A DNA stretch of 64,000 nt from Devosia salina (GTDB taxonomy: Bacteria; Pseudomonadota; Alphaproteobacteria; Rhizobiales; Devosiaceae), in the NCBI RefSeq assembly GCF_019504385.1, contig NZ_CP080590.1, positions 972,001 through 1,036,000 on the forward strand, read 5' to 3'. The notes under the pieces were generated by a model, which searched no databases, was not told the DNA's origin, and saw only the letters and a list, made by a program, of their open reading frames with translations. Made by a program: the position numbers and the translations under genes. The stretch's first letter is position 1. Each line of letters begins with the position of its first letter. Shown piece by piece: positions 50,580-59,593 of the stretch.

Positions 50580-51128
50580 ATGCCGCAAACGACAAGGCGC
50601 TGGATGCTGCGCGAAAGCACCGCAGTGTTGCACCAGGCCGTCGATGGCGCAGTGGGACAATTTTCAGACATGGCAGGATATCGGCGCTATCTCAGGGCGC
50701 TGAGCCTGTTCCGCTTGCCCCTTGAGAGGCGGTGGGCGGAGATGGACTGGCCGGCCGCGCTGCTGGGCTGGCGGCCCACGGCCGTGGCCGCATCGATCGA
50801 ACAGGATCTCGATGATCTGAGCCTGGAACCGGTTGCGGTGACAGCCAGCGATGGGTTGTCGGACACAGCGGACCTGCTGGGCATGTTCTATGTGGTCCAG
50901 GGGGCAACACTGGGTGCGCAGATCCTGCTTGGCCGCGCACTGGAACTGGGCCTGACGCGCGACTACGGCGCCCGGCACCTGTCGGTTCAGGCCGACGGGC
51001 TCGCCAACTGGCGCAGCTTTCTCGAAGTGCTGGAATCCGCACCCGATATCGACATGAACCGGGTGGTTTCGGCCAGCCAATCCACCTTCCAACGGGCCGA
51101 GATTGCCTTCAAGAGCAGCCACGCATGA
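50580..51128 (+). CDS. bphO: Biliverdin-producing heme oxygenase
   Basis: A 182-residue all-helical heme oxygenase. The proximal His is His18 in RESTAVLHQAVD, and the distal helix shows GMFYVVQGATLGAQIL (the GATLG pattern). It opens heme to biliverdin, the chromophore of the phytochrome encoded next. Its stop codon overlaps the bphP start (ATGA), so enzyme and receptor are made together. Confidence 0.92.
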   Translation: MPQTTRRWMLRESTAVLHQAVDGAVGQFSDMAGYRRYLRALSLFRLPLERRWAEMDWPAALLGWRPTAVAASIEQDLDDLSLEPVAVTASDGLSDTADLLGMFYVVQGATLGAQILLGRALELGLTRDYGARHLSVQADGLANWRSFLEVLESAPDIDMNRVVSASQSTFQRAEIAFKSSHA

Positions 51129-53677
51129 CGACTGAACAGACGGTCGACCTGACCAATTGCGACAGGGAACCGATCCATATTCCGGGCAGTATCCAGCCCC
51201 ATGGCGCGCTGCTGGCGCTTGATCCCGGCCTCTCGACGGTGCAGCGCCATTCCGCCAATGCACTCGACATGCTGGGGCTCAACGGCGACCCCAACGGCGC
51301 CACGCTCGAACTGGTGCTGGGCGGAGCCTTGACCCACAGCCTGCGCAACGCATTGGCCACCTCGGGCGAAGTGGAACGGCCGGCACTGCTCATCGACCAG
51401 CAAATGCCCGGAGGCGGTCGGTTCGACATTGCGATCCACCGGTATCTCTCCGCTGTGATCGTCGAGTTCGAGCCGCATGACGACACGGTCCGTGACCAGC
51501 CGCTGCAATTGGCGCGCACCATGATTTCGCGCATTTCCGGTCTCGATGACATCGACCTCCTGACCCGGCAGACCGCACGCATCGTGCGCGGCCTGCTCGG
51601 CTATGACCGGGTGATGATCTACCGCTTCGAACCCGACGGTTCCGGCAAGGTGGTGAGCGAGGCCAGACGCCCCGAGCTGGAAAGTTTCCTCGGCCAGTAT
51701 TTCCCGGCCAGCGACATTCCCCAGCAGGCGCGCGCGCTTTATCTCAAGAACACCATCCGCGTCATTTCCGATGCCGGGTTCCGCCCCGTTGCGCTGGTGC
51801 CGGAACTGGACGGAGCGGGCCAGCCACTTGATCTGAGCCTGGCGCATCTGCGCAGCGTCTCCCCGATCCATTGCGAATATCTGCGCAATATGGGGGTCTC
51901 GGCATCGATGTCGGTGTCGATCATCGTCGACGGCCAGCTTTGGGGCATGATCGCCTGCCACCATTATGCGCCCAAGGTGCTGCCCATGCCCTTGCGGGTG
52001 GCCACCGAGATGTTCGGCGATTTCCTATCGTTGCATCTGGGGTCGCTGCGCCAGCGGCGCCAATTGGACACGACCGCGAGGACGCGTGCCTATCTGGAAC
52101 GGGTCCACCAGTTGGCAAGCGGCCGGGACGTATCCGAGCTGCTGCATGAACAGGTCCAAGAACTGGGCAAACTGATCCCCAATGACGGGTTCGGACTGTA
52201 TTTGCACGGCAAGTGGACGGCGTTCGGCAGCACCCCGCCTGAGGGCGAGATCGAGCAGATTGCAGACCTGGTGGGCGCGCTGGCGGATAACCGGGTTTGG
52301 TCCAGCCATGCATTGCAGACGCTTTACCCGGCCGCTGTCGGCTTTTCCGCCGATGCGGCAGGTGTGCTGGCCATTCCACTCTCTCAACTGCCGCGAGACT
52401 ATCTGTTCTTTTTCCGGCGCGAAGTGCTGCAGACCCTCAACTGGGCCGGAAATCCGGAAAAATCCTATGAGACCGGTCCCTTGGGCGACCGGCTGACGCC
52501 CCGCAAGAGCTTCGCCATCTGGAAGGAAACCGTGCATGGACAGGCCGAACCCTGGTCCGACAGCGACCGGGAAGTGGCCGAGGCGATGCGCGCCTCTATC
52601 GTCGAGGTGCTGCTGCGCCACAACGAATTGATGGCTGACGAGCGCGCCAAGGCCGATGTGCGCCAGCGCATGCTCAACGAGGAACTCAATCACCGCGTCA
52701 AGAACATCCTGGCGGTGATCAAGTCGCTGGTGGGGCAACCCGTGCAGGACGGGCGCAGCCTCAAGGATTATGTGGCGACGCTAAAGGGGCGCATCCAGGC
52801 GCTTGCCATTGCGCATGACCAGGTGATCCGGGGCGACGGCGGGGGGCGGCTTTCCGACCTCTTGCAGGCCGAACTCAGCCCTTATCGGTCAGCCAATAAC
52901 ACTGTTTTCCTCGGAGGGCCGGACGCCTGGCTGGATGCAAGGGCGTTCTCGGTGATGGCGCTGGTGACCCACGAACTGGCGACCAATGCCGCCAAATATG
53001 GCGCATTGTCCTGCGCTGGTGGGCGGCTTGAGGTGCGATGGCAGATGGAGCCTGACGGCAGTTGCAGGCTGGAATGGGTGGAAAGGGGCGGCCCCGAGGT
53101 GACGCCACCAAACCGGACCGGCTTTGGCACGGCGCTGCTGGACCGAAGCATTCCATTCGAACTGGGCGGCACCAGCGTCATTGACTATGCGCCAGATGGC
53201 CTGGTGGGGCGCTTCACGCTGCCCGGGCGACACTTGCGGGGCGGCGCGACCCCCTCGCCAGTTGGCCAGGATGCGCCGGTTACGCCGGGCGGGCGGGAAT
53301 TGCTGCCGGCCGATCTCGACGTGCTGCTGCTGGAAGACCAGATGCTGATCGCCATGGATGTGGAAGCCATGTTCGCCGATCGGGGCTTTGAAAAGGTGAC
53401 GGCAGTCAACACCATGGGCGAGGCCCTGCGCCGCATCGAGACCAGTCCGCCCGATATTGCCGTCCTCGACGTCAATCTCGGATCGGAGACCTCCTTGCCT
53501 GTGGCAGAGAAAATGCTTGGGCTCGCCATCCCCTTCATCTTTGCCACCGGCTATGGCGAAGGCGGGATGCTTCCCGACACCATGGCGCATGTGCCGGTGG
53601 TGCGAAAGCCCTATGAAATCGGCGCTCTGCTGGCCGCCATGGTGAAGGCCCGCCGTTCGGTCCGGCCTGCAGGATAG
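51125..53677 (+). CDS. bphP: Bacteriophytochrome histidine kinase with C-terminal receiver
   Basis: An 850-residue red/far-red light sensor. PAS: Cys12 (CDREPIHIPGSIQPHG) is the biliverdin attachment site. GAF: PASDIP at 194-199 and the chromophore-pocket motif SPIHCEYLRNMG. PHY: tongue motif PRKSF at 459-463. Output: HWE-type kinase with His523 (LNHRVKN) and ATP site HELATNAAKYGAL. A receiver (about 735-850) carries Asp782 and the ED/T/K set. The receiver on the same chain makes it a hybrid kinase. It overlaps bphO. Confidence 0.94.
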   Translation: MTTEQTVDLTNCDREPIHIPGSIQPHGALLALDPGLSTVQRHSANALDMLGLNGDPNGATLELVLGGALTHSLRNALATSGEVERPALLIDQQMPGGGRFDIAIHRYLSAVIVEFEPHDDTVRDQPLQLARTMISRISGLDDIDLLTRQTARIVRGLLGYDRVMIYRFEPDGSGKVVSEARRPELESFLGQYFPASDIPQQARALYLKNTIRVISDAGFRPVALVPELDGAGQPLDLSLAHLRSVSPIHCEYLRNMGVSASMSVSIIVDGQLWGMIACHHYAPKVLPMPLRVATEMFGDFLSLHLGSLRQRRQLDTTARTRAYLERVHQLASGRDVSELLHEQVQELGKLIPNDGFGLYLHGKWTAFGSTPPEGEIEQIADLVGALADNRVWSSHALQTLYPAAVGFSADAAGVLAIPLSQLPRDYLFFFRREVLQTLNWAGNPEKSYETGPLGDRLTPRKSFAIWKETVHGQAEPWSDSDREVAEAMRASIVEVLLRHNELMADERAKADVRQRMLNEELNHRVKNILAVIKSLVGQPVQDGRSLKDYVATLKGRIQALAIAHDQVIRGDGGGRLSDLLQAELSPYRSANNTVFLGGPDAWLDARAFSVMALVTHELATNAAKYGALSCAGGRLEVRWQMEPDGSCRLEWVERGGPEVTPPNRTGFGTALLDRSIPFELGGTSVIDYAPDGLVGRFTLPGRHLRGGATPSPVGQDAPVTPGGRELLPADLDVLLLEDQMLIAMDVEAMFADRGFEKVTAVNTMGEALRRIETSPPDIAVLDVNLGSETSLPVAEKMLGLAIPFIFATGYGEGGMLPDTMAHVPVVRKPYEIGALLAAMVKARRSVRPAG

Positions 53678-53774
53678 GTTGGCCATTCCGGTGATTGCCG
53701 ACCGCTTTGGCTTGTTCGCGGCGCGCCGCGACGGCTATAAGCGGAGGCAACAACGGACCAACAGGTGATGCGGC

Positions 53775-55286
53775 ATGCTCGTGGACGGCAAGATCTTTTT
53801 GGGCGTGAGCGACCGGCCGGAATATCTCAATCTCAAATATGCCAACCGTCACGGGTTGATTACCGGCGCCACCGGTACCGGCAAGACGGTCAGCCTGCAG
53901 GTCCTTGCCGAGGGGTTTTCCGCCGCGGGCGTGCCGGTCTTTGCCGCCGACATCAAAGGTGACCTGTCGGGCGTGTCCAGGATGGGCCAGGCCAAGGACT
54001 GGCAGACCAGACGGGCCGAGGAAATCGGGTTCACCGAATTTCAGGATGACGTCTATCCGGTGATCTTCTGGGACCTGTTCGGCGCGCAGGGTCATCCGGT
54101 CCGCGCCACCATCTCCGAAATGGGTCCGGTGCTCCTGAGCCGTATCCTTGATCTCAACGACACCCAGGAAGGCGTGCTCAATATCGCCTTCCGCGTCGCC
54201 GACGAGGAAGGCCTGCTGCTGCTCGACCTCAAGGACCTGCGGGCGCTGCTGGTGGATATCCAGGAACGGGCGCGGGAAATCTCGGGCCGCTACGGCAATG
54301 TCACCACCGCCTCGATCGGCGCCATCCAGCGGGCGCTGCTGGTGCTGGAACAGCAGGGGGCGGACAATTTCTTCGGGGAGCGGGCCCTCAGCATTGCCGA
54401 TTTGATGCGCACCGACACGGATGGCAAGGGCTATGTGTCGATCCTCGCCGCCGACCAGCTGATGCAGGCGCCACGGCTCTACGCCACGTTCCTGCTCTGG
54501 CTGCTGTCCGAACTGTTCGAGGAACTGCCCGAGGTGGGCGATCCGGACAAGCCGAAACTGGTCTTCTTCTTCGACGAGGCGCATCTTCTGTTCGATGACG
54601 CGCCCAAGGCGCTGATCGACAAGGTTGAGCAGGTGGTCAAGCTCATCCGCTCCAAGGGCGTCGGCGTCTATTTCGTCACCCAGAACCCGGTTGATATTCC
54701 CGAAAGCGTGCTGGCCCAGCTCGCCAATCGGGTCCAGCACGCCCTGCGCGCCTATACGCCGCGCGAGCAAAAGGCGGTGCGCGTCGCGGCCGAGACATTC
54801 CGGCCCAATCCGGCCTTTTCGACCGAGGAGGCGATCACCCAGCTCGGCATCGGCGAGGCGCTGGTGTCGGTGCTGGAGGACAAGGGCGTGCCCTCGATAG
54901 TGGGGCGCACCTTCATTCGCCCGCCCTCGGCGCAGGTGGGGCCGATCTCCCCGGCCGAGCGCGACGCGACGCTGGCCAATTCGCCGGTTGGCGGGCTCTA
55001 TGACACGGTGCTCGACCGCGAATCCGCCTTCGAGGTGCTGCACAGGAGGGCGCGGGACAAGCAGCTCGCCGACGAGCGGACCGAATATGAGGCGCAGCGG
55101 CGCGAAGAAGCCGAGGCATTGGCCAAGGAAAGGGCGCGGGCCGAAAAGGCAGCCGCGCCACGTCGCAGCACGCGCCAATCGCCAACCGAGGCCGCGATGA
55201 ACTCCTTCGCGCGAACCGTAGCCAATACGCTGGGGCGCGAACTGGTACGCGGCATTCTGGGTGGGCTGACGGGGCGGCGGCGCTGA
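53775..55286 (+). CDS. HerA-like ATPase, DUF853 family
   Basis: A 503-residue P-loop ATPase. Walker A is GATGTGKT (about 32-39), followed by AADIKGDLSG, a Walker B region LVFFFDEAHLLF and a conserved VYFVTQNPVDIP. The C-terminal part is charged and Arg-rich (about 430-480). The family is related to HerA/FtsK DNA pumps, but its role in bacteria is not settled. The stop codon overlaps the start of the next gene (TGATG), so they are coupled. Confidence 0.85.
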   Translation: MLVDGKIFLGVSDRPEYLNLKYANRHGLITGATGTGKTVSLQVLAEGFSAAGVPVFAADIKGDLSGVSRMGQAKDWQTRRAEEIGFTEFQDDVYPVIFWDLFGAQGHPVRATISEMGPVLLSRILDLNDTQEGVLNIAFRVADEEGLLLLDLKDLRALLVDIQERAREISGRYGNVTTASIGAIQRALLVLEQQGADNFFGERALSIADLMRTDTDGKGYVSILAADQLMQAPRLYATFLLWLLSELFEELPEVGDPDKPKLVFFFDEAHLLFDDAPKALIDKVEQVVKLIRSKGVGVYFVTQNPVDIPESVLAQLANRVQHALRAYTPREQKAVRVAAETFRPNPAFSTEEAITQLGIGEALVSVLEDKGVPSIVGRTFIRPPSAQVGPISPAERDATLANSPVGGLYDTVLDRESAFEVLHRRARDKQLADERTEYEAQRREEAEALAKERARAEKAAAPRRSTRQSPTEAAMNSFARTVANTLGRELVRGILGGLTGRRR

Positions 55287-55837
55287 TGGTCGGGTCCATG
55301 CAATCGCCGCTGACCGTCGCCATTTTTGCCTCGGACAGGGGGCCCGGCGACCCGGAACGCGCCAGCCTGATGGGCGAAGTGGGGCGCGTGTTTGCGCGCA
55401 AGGGCGCGCGCATGCTGTGCCTGGCCGAGAACGCGGTCTTGCCGGTGCCCCTGATCACCGCGGCCCGGACGGCCGGGGGCACGGTGGAGATCGTCGCCGA
55501 TGCCAGCATCGTGCTACCGCAGGCGCTGACCGGCGTGCCGATCACCGTGCTGCCCGACCAGGCCGAGCGCCTGGCGTTTCTCGCCCGCTCCAGTGTCGCC
55601 TTCGTGGCGCTGCCCGGCTCGCTGGCCTCGATATCCGCGCTCTTCGGCGCCTGGGCGGCGGGCAATGTGCGGCCCGTGGTGATGCTCAATCGTCACCGCG
55701 CCTTCGAGGTTGTCAGGGGGTTTGCCGCCGATGTGCTGGCCGCCTCGGTGTCGCATCACGACCGCAACATCCAGTTCGCCGACTCGGTCGAGGATTTGTG
55801 GAACAAGGTCGTCTGGGTCAGCGAGCAGAAGCGGTAG
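55286..55837 (+). CDS. LOG/SLOG-like Rossmann protein with degenerate active site
   Basis: A 183-residue protein. The order VAIFASDRGPGDPERASLMGEVGRVFARKGARML .. VAFVALPGSLASISALFGAW .. RPVVMLNRH follows the LOG (lysine-decarboxylase-like) fold. The catalytic PGGxGTxxE motif is changed to PGSLASISA, so cleavage of nucleoside monophosphates is unlikely and nucleotide binding is more plausible. It is translationally coupled to the HerA-like gene. This assignment rests on pattern alone. Confidence 0.6.
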   Translation: MVGSMQSPLTVAIFASDRGPGDPERASLMGEVGRVFARKGARMLCLAENAVLPVPLITAARTAGGTVEIVADASIVLPQALTGVPITVLPDQAERLAFLARSSVAFVALPGSLASISALFGAWAAGNVRPVVMLNRHRAFEVVRGFAADVLAASVSHHDRNIQFADSVEDLWNKVVWVSEQKR

Positions 55838-55876
55838 GGCGCGCCGGGCAGACGTACCGGGTCGACAGGTGAGGGG

Positions 55877-56428
55877 TCAGGCCAGGGGGCCGAGATCTGG
55901 GCGCTTGGCGCGGCGGTCGGGGAAGAGCGGCACGACATTGTCGGTATAGCGGCGGGCCGGATGCGGCTCGGTGGTGCGGGCGGGCACGCGGTTGCGGCGC
56001 TCGGGGCCGCGATAGCCGAAGCCCAGGGCGCCGATGACGCTGCGGTTGAGCAGGCGCGCCTGCACCCGCTGCAGCAGATGGCGCGGCGACATCGGCTTGA
56101 CCACCACTTCGTCGATGCCGGCGCTGATCGCCTGCTGGCGCATCGGCGGGGTGATCGCGCGGGTGAGCGCAATGACCGGCAATTCGCGGGACACGAAGCT
56201 GGGATCAAGGCGAATGGCCTCGACCATTTCATAGGCCGGACGGCCCTCGCGGTCGAAATCGACCACCAGCATGTCGAGCGGGGCGATGCGCATATAGGCA
56301 AAGAGCTCGGCTTCGCTGTCGAAAGGACGGACGCGCAGGCGCGAGTCGCTCGCCAGCACCATGGTCAGCACGGCGCTCAGGGCCGGATTTGCGGCCAGAA
56401 TGGCGATGGTTTTGCCTGGAACGGTCAC
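55877..56428 (-). CDS. Receiver-like protein lacking the acidic pocket
   Basis: A 183-residue protein with a CheY-like fold (about 5-125): the phosphoacceptor-type Asp is in MLVVDFDREG, the Thr in ALTRA and the Lys in VVVKPMSP. The acidic pair normally found after strand 1 is replaced (AILAANP), so Mg2+-dependent phosphorylation is doubtful. The C-terminal 55 residues are basic and Pro-rich with no known output domain. The GTG at 56428 follows AGAGGGG. The gene converges on the LOG-like gene. Confidence 0.7.
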   Translation of the reverse strand: MTVPGKTIAILAANPALSAVLTMVLASDSRLRVRPFDSEAELFAYMRIAPLDMLVVDFDREGRPAYEMVEAIRLDPSFVSRELPVIALTRAITPPMRQQAISAGIDEVVVKPMSPRHLLQRVQARLLNRSVIGALGFGYRGPERRNRVPARTTEPHPARRYTDNVVPLFPDRRAKRPDLGPLA

Positions 56429-56516
56429 GACGGCCCCTCTTATCGTTAAGGCTTCGTTAACATGCCTCAACGGGGGAATGAAGGGTGCGGTTCCGGTTCG
56501 GCGAAATCGGCTGCGG

Positions 56517-56552
56517 AAAAACAAAACCCGCCGGGCCAGGGGCCGGCGGGTT
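56517..56552 (-). terminator. Terminator of sodB
   Basis: CCCGCCGG and CCGGCGGG form an 8-bp stem with an 8-base loop, followed on the minus strand by TTTTGTTTTT. It lies 30 bp after the sodB stop codon. Confidence 0.85.
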
Positions 56553-56581
56553 CGATGGGCAGGAGAGGCCGTGCGCCGCGA

Positions 56582-57196
56582 TCAGGCGGTGGCTTCCTCA
56601 TAGAGCTTTTCGACATGCTCCCAGTTCACCAGATTGTCGAACCAGGCTTCGAGATATTTCGGGCGGGCATTGCGATAATCGATGTAATAGGAGTGCTCCC
56701 ACACATCGACGCCGAGCAGCGGAATGCCGCCATGGACCAGCGGCGATTCGCCATTGGGGGTCTTGGTGACCGAGAGCTTGCCCGCCTTGTGGTCGAAGCT
56801 CAGCCAGGCCCAGCCCGAACCGAACTGGGTGGTGCCGGCGGCGATGAAGTCGGTGCGGAACTTGTCGAAGCCGCCCAGATCCTCGTCGATCTTGGCCGCC
56901 AGCTTGCCCGGCAGCTTGTTGCCGCCGCCATTGGGCTTCATCCAGTTCCAGAAATGGACATGGTTGTAGTGCTGGCCGGCATTGTTGAAGAGGCCGGCAT
57001 TCTTGCCATAGCTCTCCTTGACGATGTCCTCGAGCGGCAGCACTTCCAGGCCCGAGCCTTCCAAAAGCTTTTCGCCATTGGTGACATAGGCCTGGTGGTG
57101 CTTGTCATGGTGATATTCGAGCGTTTCGGCCGACATGTAGGGGCCCAGCGCATCATAGGCATAGGGCAGGGGCGGCAGGGTGAACTTGGTGGTCAT
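56582..57196 (-). CDS. sodB: Superoxide dismutase, iron type
   Basis: A 204-residue Fe/Mn superoxide dismutase. Metal ligands are expected at His29 (LEYHHDKHH), the His in AGQHYNHVHFWNW, and Asp/His in DVWEHSYYIDY. The Gln in NNAGQHYNH and the sequence TTQFGSGWAWL point to the Fe-type rather than the Mn-type. It removes superoxide in the cytosol. GGAGG precedes the ATG, and it has its own terminator. Confidence 0.93.
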   Translation of the reverse strand: MTTKFTLPPLPYAYDALGPYMSAETLEYHHDKHHQAYVTNGEKLLEGSGLEVLPLEDIVKESYGKNAGLFNNAGQHYNHVHFWNWMKPNGGGNKLPGKLAAKIDEDLGGFDKFRTDFIAAGTTQFGSGWAWLSFDHKAGKLSVTKTPNGESPLVHGGIPLLGVDVWEHSYYIDYRNARPKYLEAWFDNLVNWEHVEKLYEEATA

Positions 57197-57296
57197 GGTA
57201 GCCTCCGTTCTTGGAAAGGTTTGACGCTGGCGGGAACCGGCTATTCGTTGGCGTTTATAGGCTTTTGGGTCTGTCGCAACAATGACGGTGAAGGAA

Positions 57297-59378
57297 CTAA
57301 CCGTCCAATCCTGCTGACTTTATTGCAAAGGCATAGCACTGGGCGGTTTCCTTGAGGCGGTCAAAGCGGCCGGACGCCCCGGCATGGCCCGCCCCCATAT
57401 TGGTCTTGAGATACAATGGCGCGTCGCCGCTCTTGGTTGCCCGAAGCTTGGCAACCCATTTGGCGGGCTCCCAATAGGTGACGCGTGGATCGGTCAGCCC
57501 GGCCAGTGCGAAGATGGGCGGATAGGCCTGGGCCGAAACCGCCTCATAGGGCGCATAGGCCGCGATGCGGTGGTAATCCTCGGGCGAGGTGATGGGATTG
57601 CCCCATTCGGGCCATTCGGGCGGGGTGAGCGGCAGGGTGTCGTCGAGCATGGTGTTGAGCACGTCCACGAACGGCACCTGTGCGATGACGCCGCCCCAGA
57701 GGTCGGGCCGAAGATTGGCGATGGCGCCCATCAGCATGCCACCGGCCGAACCGCCCTGGGCGATGATCCGGCCCTTCTTCGTGTAACCCTCGGCGATGAG
57801 CATCTCGGCTGCGGCGATGAAGTCGGAGAAGCTGTTGGGCTTGTGCTCGCGCCGGCCATGGCGGTACCAGCGATAGCCCTTTTCCATGCCGCCGCGGATA
57901 TGGGCGATGGCATAGACGAAGCCGCGATCCACCAGCGAGAGCACCGAGACCGAGAAGGATGCGGGCATCGACATGCCATAGGCGCCATAGCCGTAGAGGA
58001 GGGCAGGGTTGGAGCCGTCGCGCGCGGTTCCCTTGCGGTAGAGCAGGGTCACCGGCACCTGCTCGCCATCGGGCGCGGTTGCAAACAGGCGCCTGGTTTC
58101 ATAGTCGGCCGGATTGTGTCCCGAGGGCACTTCCTGGGTCTTGAGCAGGGTACGCTTGCCGGTTTCGAGATCGACATCGAACACCTGGCTGGGCGTTGTG
58201 GGCGAGGAATAGGTGAGGCGGAACACCGTCGTGTCGAACTCGTAGCCGGTCGACATGCCGAGCGAATAGGCCTCCTCGTCGAACCTGACGGTTTCTTCCT
58301 TGCCGGTCCGCAGGTCGCGGGCGACGATGCGCGGCAGGCCATCCTCACGCTCGAGACGCAGCATGTGGTTCTTGAGCAAGGCGACATCGAGGATCAGCAC
58401 GCCCTCGCGATGCGGGACGAGGTCCGTCCAGTTCTCGGCCGCCGGGGTGTGAACCGGGGCAGTAACGATCTTGTAGTCCTCGGCCCCATCGGCATTGGTG
58501 CGGATATAAAGGACGCCATCGCGCTCATCGACCTCATATTCGCGGTCTATCAGGCGTGGGGCCACAAGGCGCGGCTCGCCACCCTTTTCGGCGTCGATCA
58601 GCCGGACTTCGCTGGTCTGGTGGTCATGCGCATCGATGATGATGAACTTGTCCGACAGCGTCTTGCCGACGCCCACGAAGAAGCCGGGGTCCTTTTCCTC
58701 ATAGATGATCGGATCGCTCGCCTGTTCGGTGCCGATATCGTGGCGGCGGATGCGATAGGGTCGGTGGTTGTCGTCATATTCGGTGTAATAGAGCGCGCGG
58801 CTGTCATTGGACCAGACATAGGAGCCCGCCGTGTTGCGGATCACCTCGTCCCTGTCCTTGCCGGTTTCGAGGTCACGCAGCACGATGTCGTAATATTCCG
58901 AGCCGGCGCGGTCGGCGGCCCAGGCCAGCGTGCGGTGCGACGGGTCGTGGCTGGCACCGGCAAAGCCGAAATAGCCCTCGCCGGCTTCGACATTGCAGTC
59001 GAGCAGAATGCTTTCTGCACCGCCTTCGCGCGGCGTGCGGACGATCAGCGGGTACTGCTTCCCCTCCAGCATGCGGGTGTTGTAGGCCCATTCGCCATCC
59101 GGGGACGGGACGCCGCTGTCGTCCTCCTTGATGCGGCCGCGGATTTCCTTGTAGATCCGGTCCTGCAGTTCAGCGGTCGGCTTGCCGAACTCGGCTTCGT
59201 AATAGTCGTTTTCCGCCTCGAGATAGGCGCGGATCTCCGGATCGAGCGTCTCGGGCTTCTGCATCACCTCCTGCCAATTGTCCGCCCGAAGCCAGGCATA
59301 GGGGTCCTCGCGGGTGACATTGTGATGGGTGTGATTATGGGAAACGCGCCGGGCACTCGGCGGAATAGTCTTGGTCAT
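57297..59378 (-). CDS. ptrB: Oligopeptidase B (prolyl oligopeptidase family)
   Basis: A 693-residue serine peptidase of family S9A. The N-terminal seven-bladed propeller (about 70-400) is followed by the alpha/beta-hydrolase domain. The nucleophile Ser is in GGSAGGML, and the catalytic Asp and His are expected around LTDPRVTYWEP and GAGHAGASGRF. Length fits oligopeptidase B (about 690), which cuts short peptides after basic residues in the cytosol. GGAGA precedes the ATG. It is divergent from the mrp operon. Confidence 0.9.
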   Translation of the reverse strand: MTKTIPPSARRVSHNHTHHNVTREDPYAWLRADNWQEVMQKPETLDPEIRAYLEAENDYYEAEFGKPTAELQDRIYKEIRGRIKEDDSGVPSPDGEWAYNTRMLEGKQYPLIVRTPREGGAESILLDCNVEAGEGYFGFAGASHDPSHRTLAWAADRAGSEYYDIVLRDLETGKDRDEVIRNTAGSYVWSNDSRALYYTEYDDNHRPYRIRRHDIGTEQASDPIIYEEKDPGFFVGVGKTLSDKFIIIDAHDHQTSEVRLIDAEKGGEPRLVAPRLIDREYEVDERDGVLYIRTNADGAEDYKIVTAPVHTPAAENWTDLVPHREGVLILDVALLKNHMLRLEREDGLPRIVARDLRTGKEETVRFDEEAYSLGMSTGYEFDTTVFRLTYSSPTTPSQVFDVDLETGKRTLLKTQEVPSGHNPADYETRRLFATAPDGEQVPVTLLYRKGTARDGSNPALLYGYGAYGMSMPASFSVSVLSLVDRGFVYAIAHIRGGMEKGYRWYRHGRREHKPNSFSDFIAAAEMLIAEGYTKKGRIIAQGGSAGGMLMGAIANLRPDLWGGVIAQVPFVDVLNTMLDDTLPLTPPEWPEWGNPITSPEDYHRIAAYAPYEAVSAQAYPPIFALAGLTDPRVTYWEPAKWVAKLRATKSGDAPLYLKTNMGAGHAGASGRFDRLKETAQCYAFAIKSAGLDG

Positions 59379-59593
59379 GATCTCTCCGCAGGATGGGCAG
59401 AACGGGCCGCCCAGGGAAGCTGAGAGAGGACATAGGCCGCCCGGCGCGGCATTGCCAGCCCCGGAAATGGTTGAAAACGCATGGCCCTATGGTCGCACCC
59501 GGTCCGATTGTGCTTGTCCCGGGGACCCCAATCGGTAAGGTCGCAGGCCAAATTCCATTTGAATCGCCAAAAGGCGAGAGAGGAGTGGCAGCA

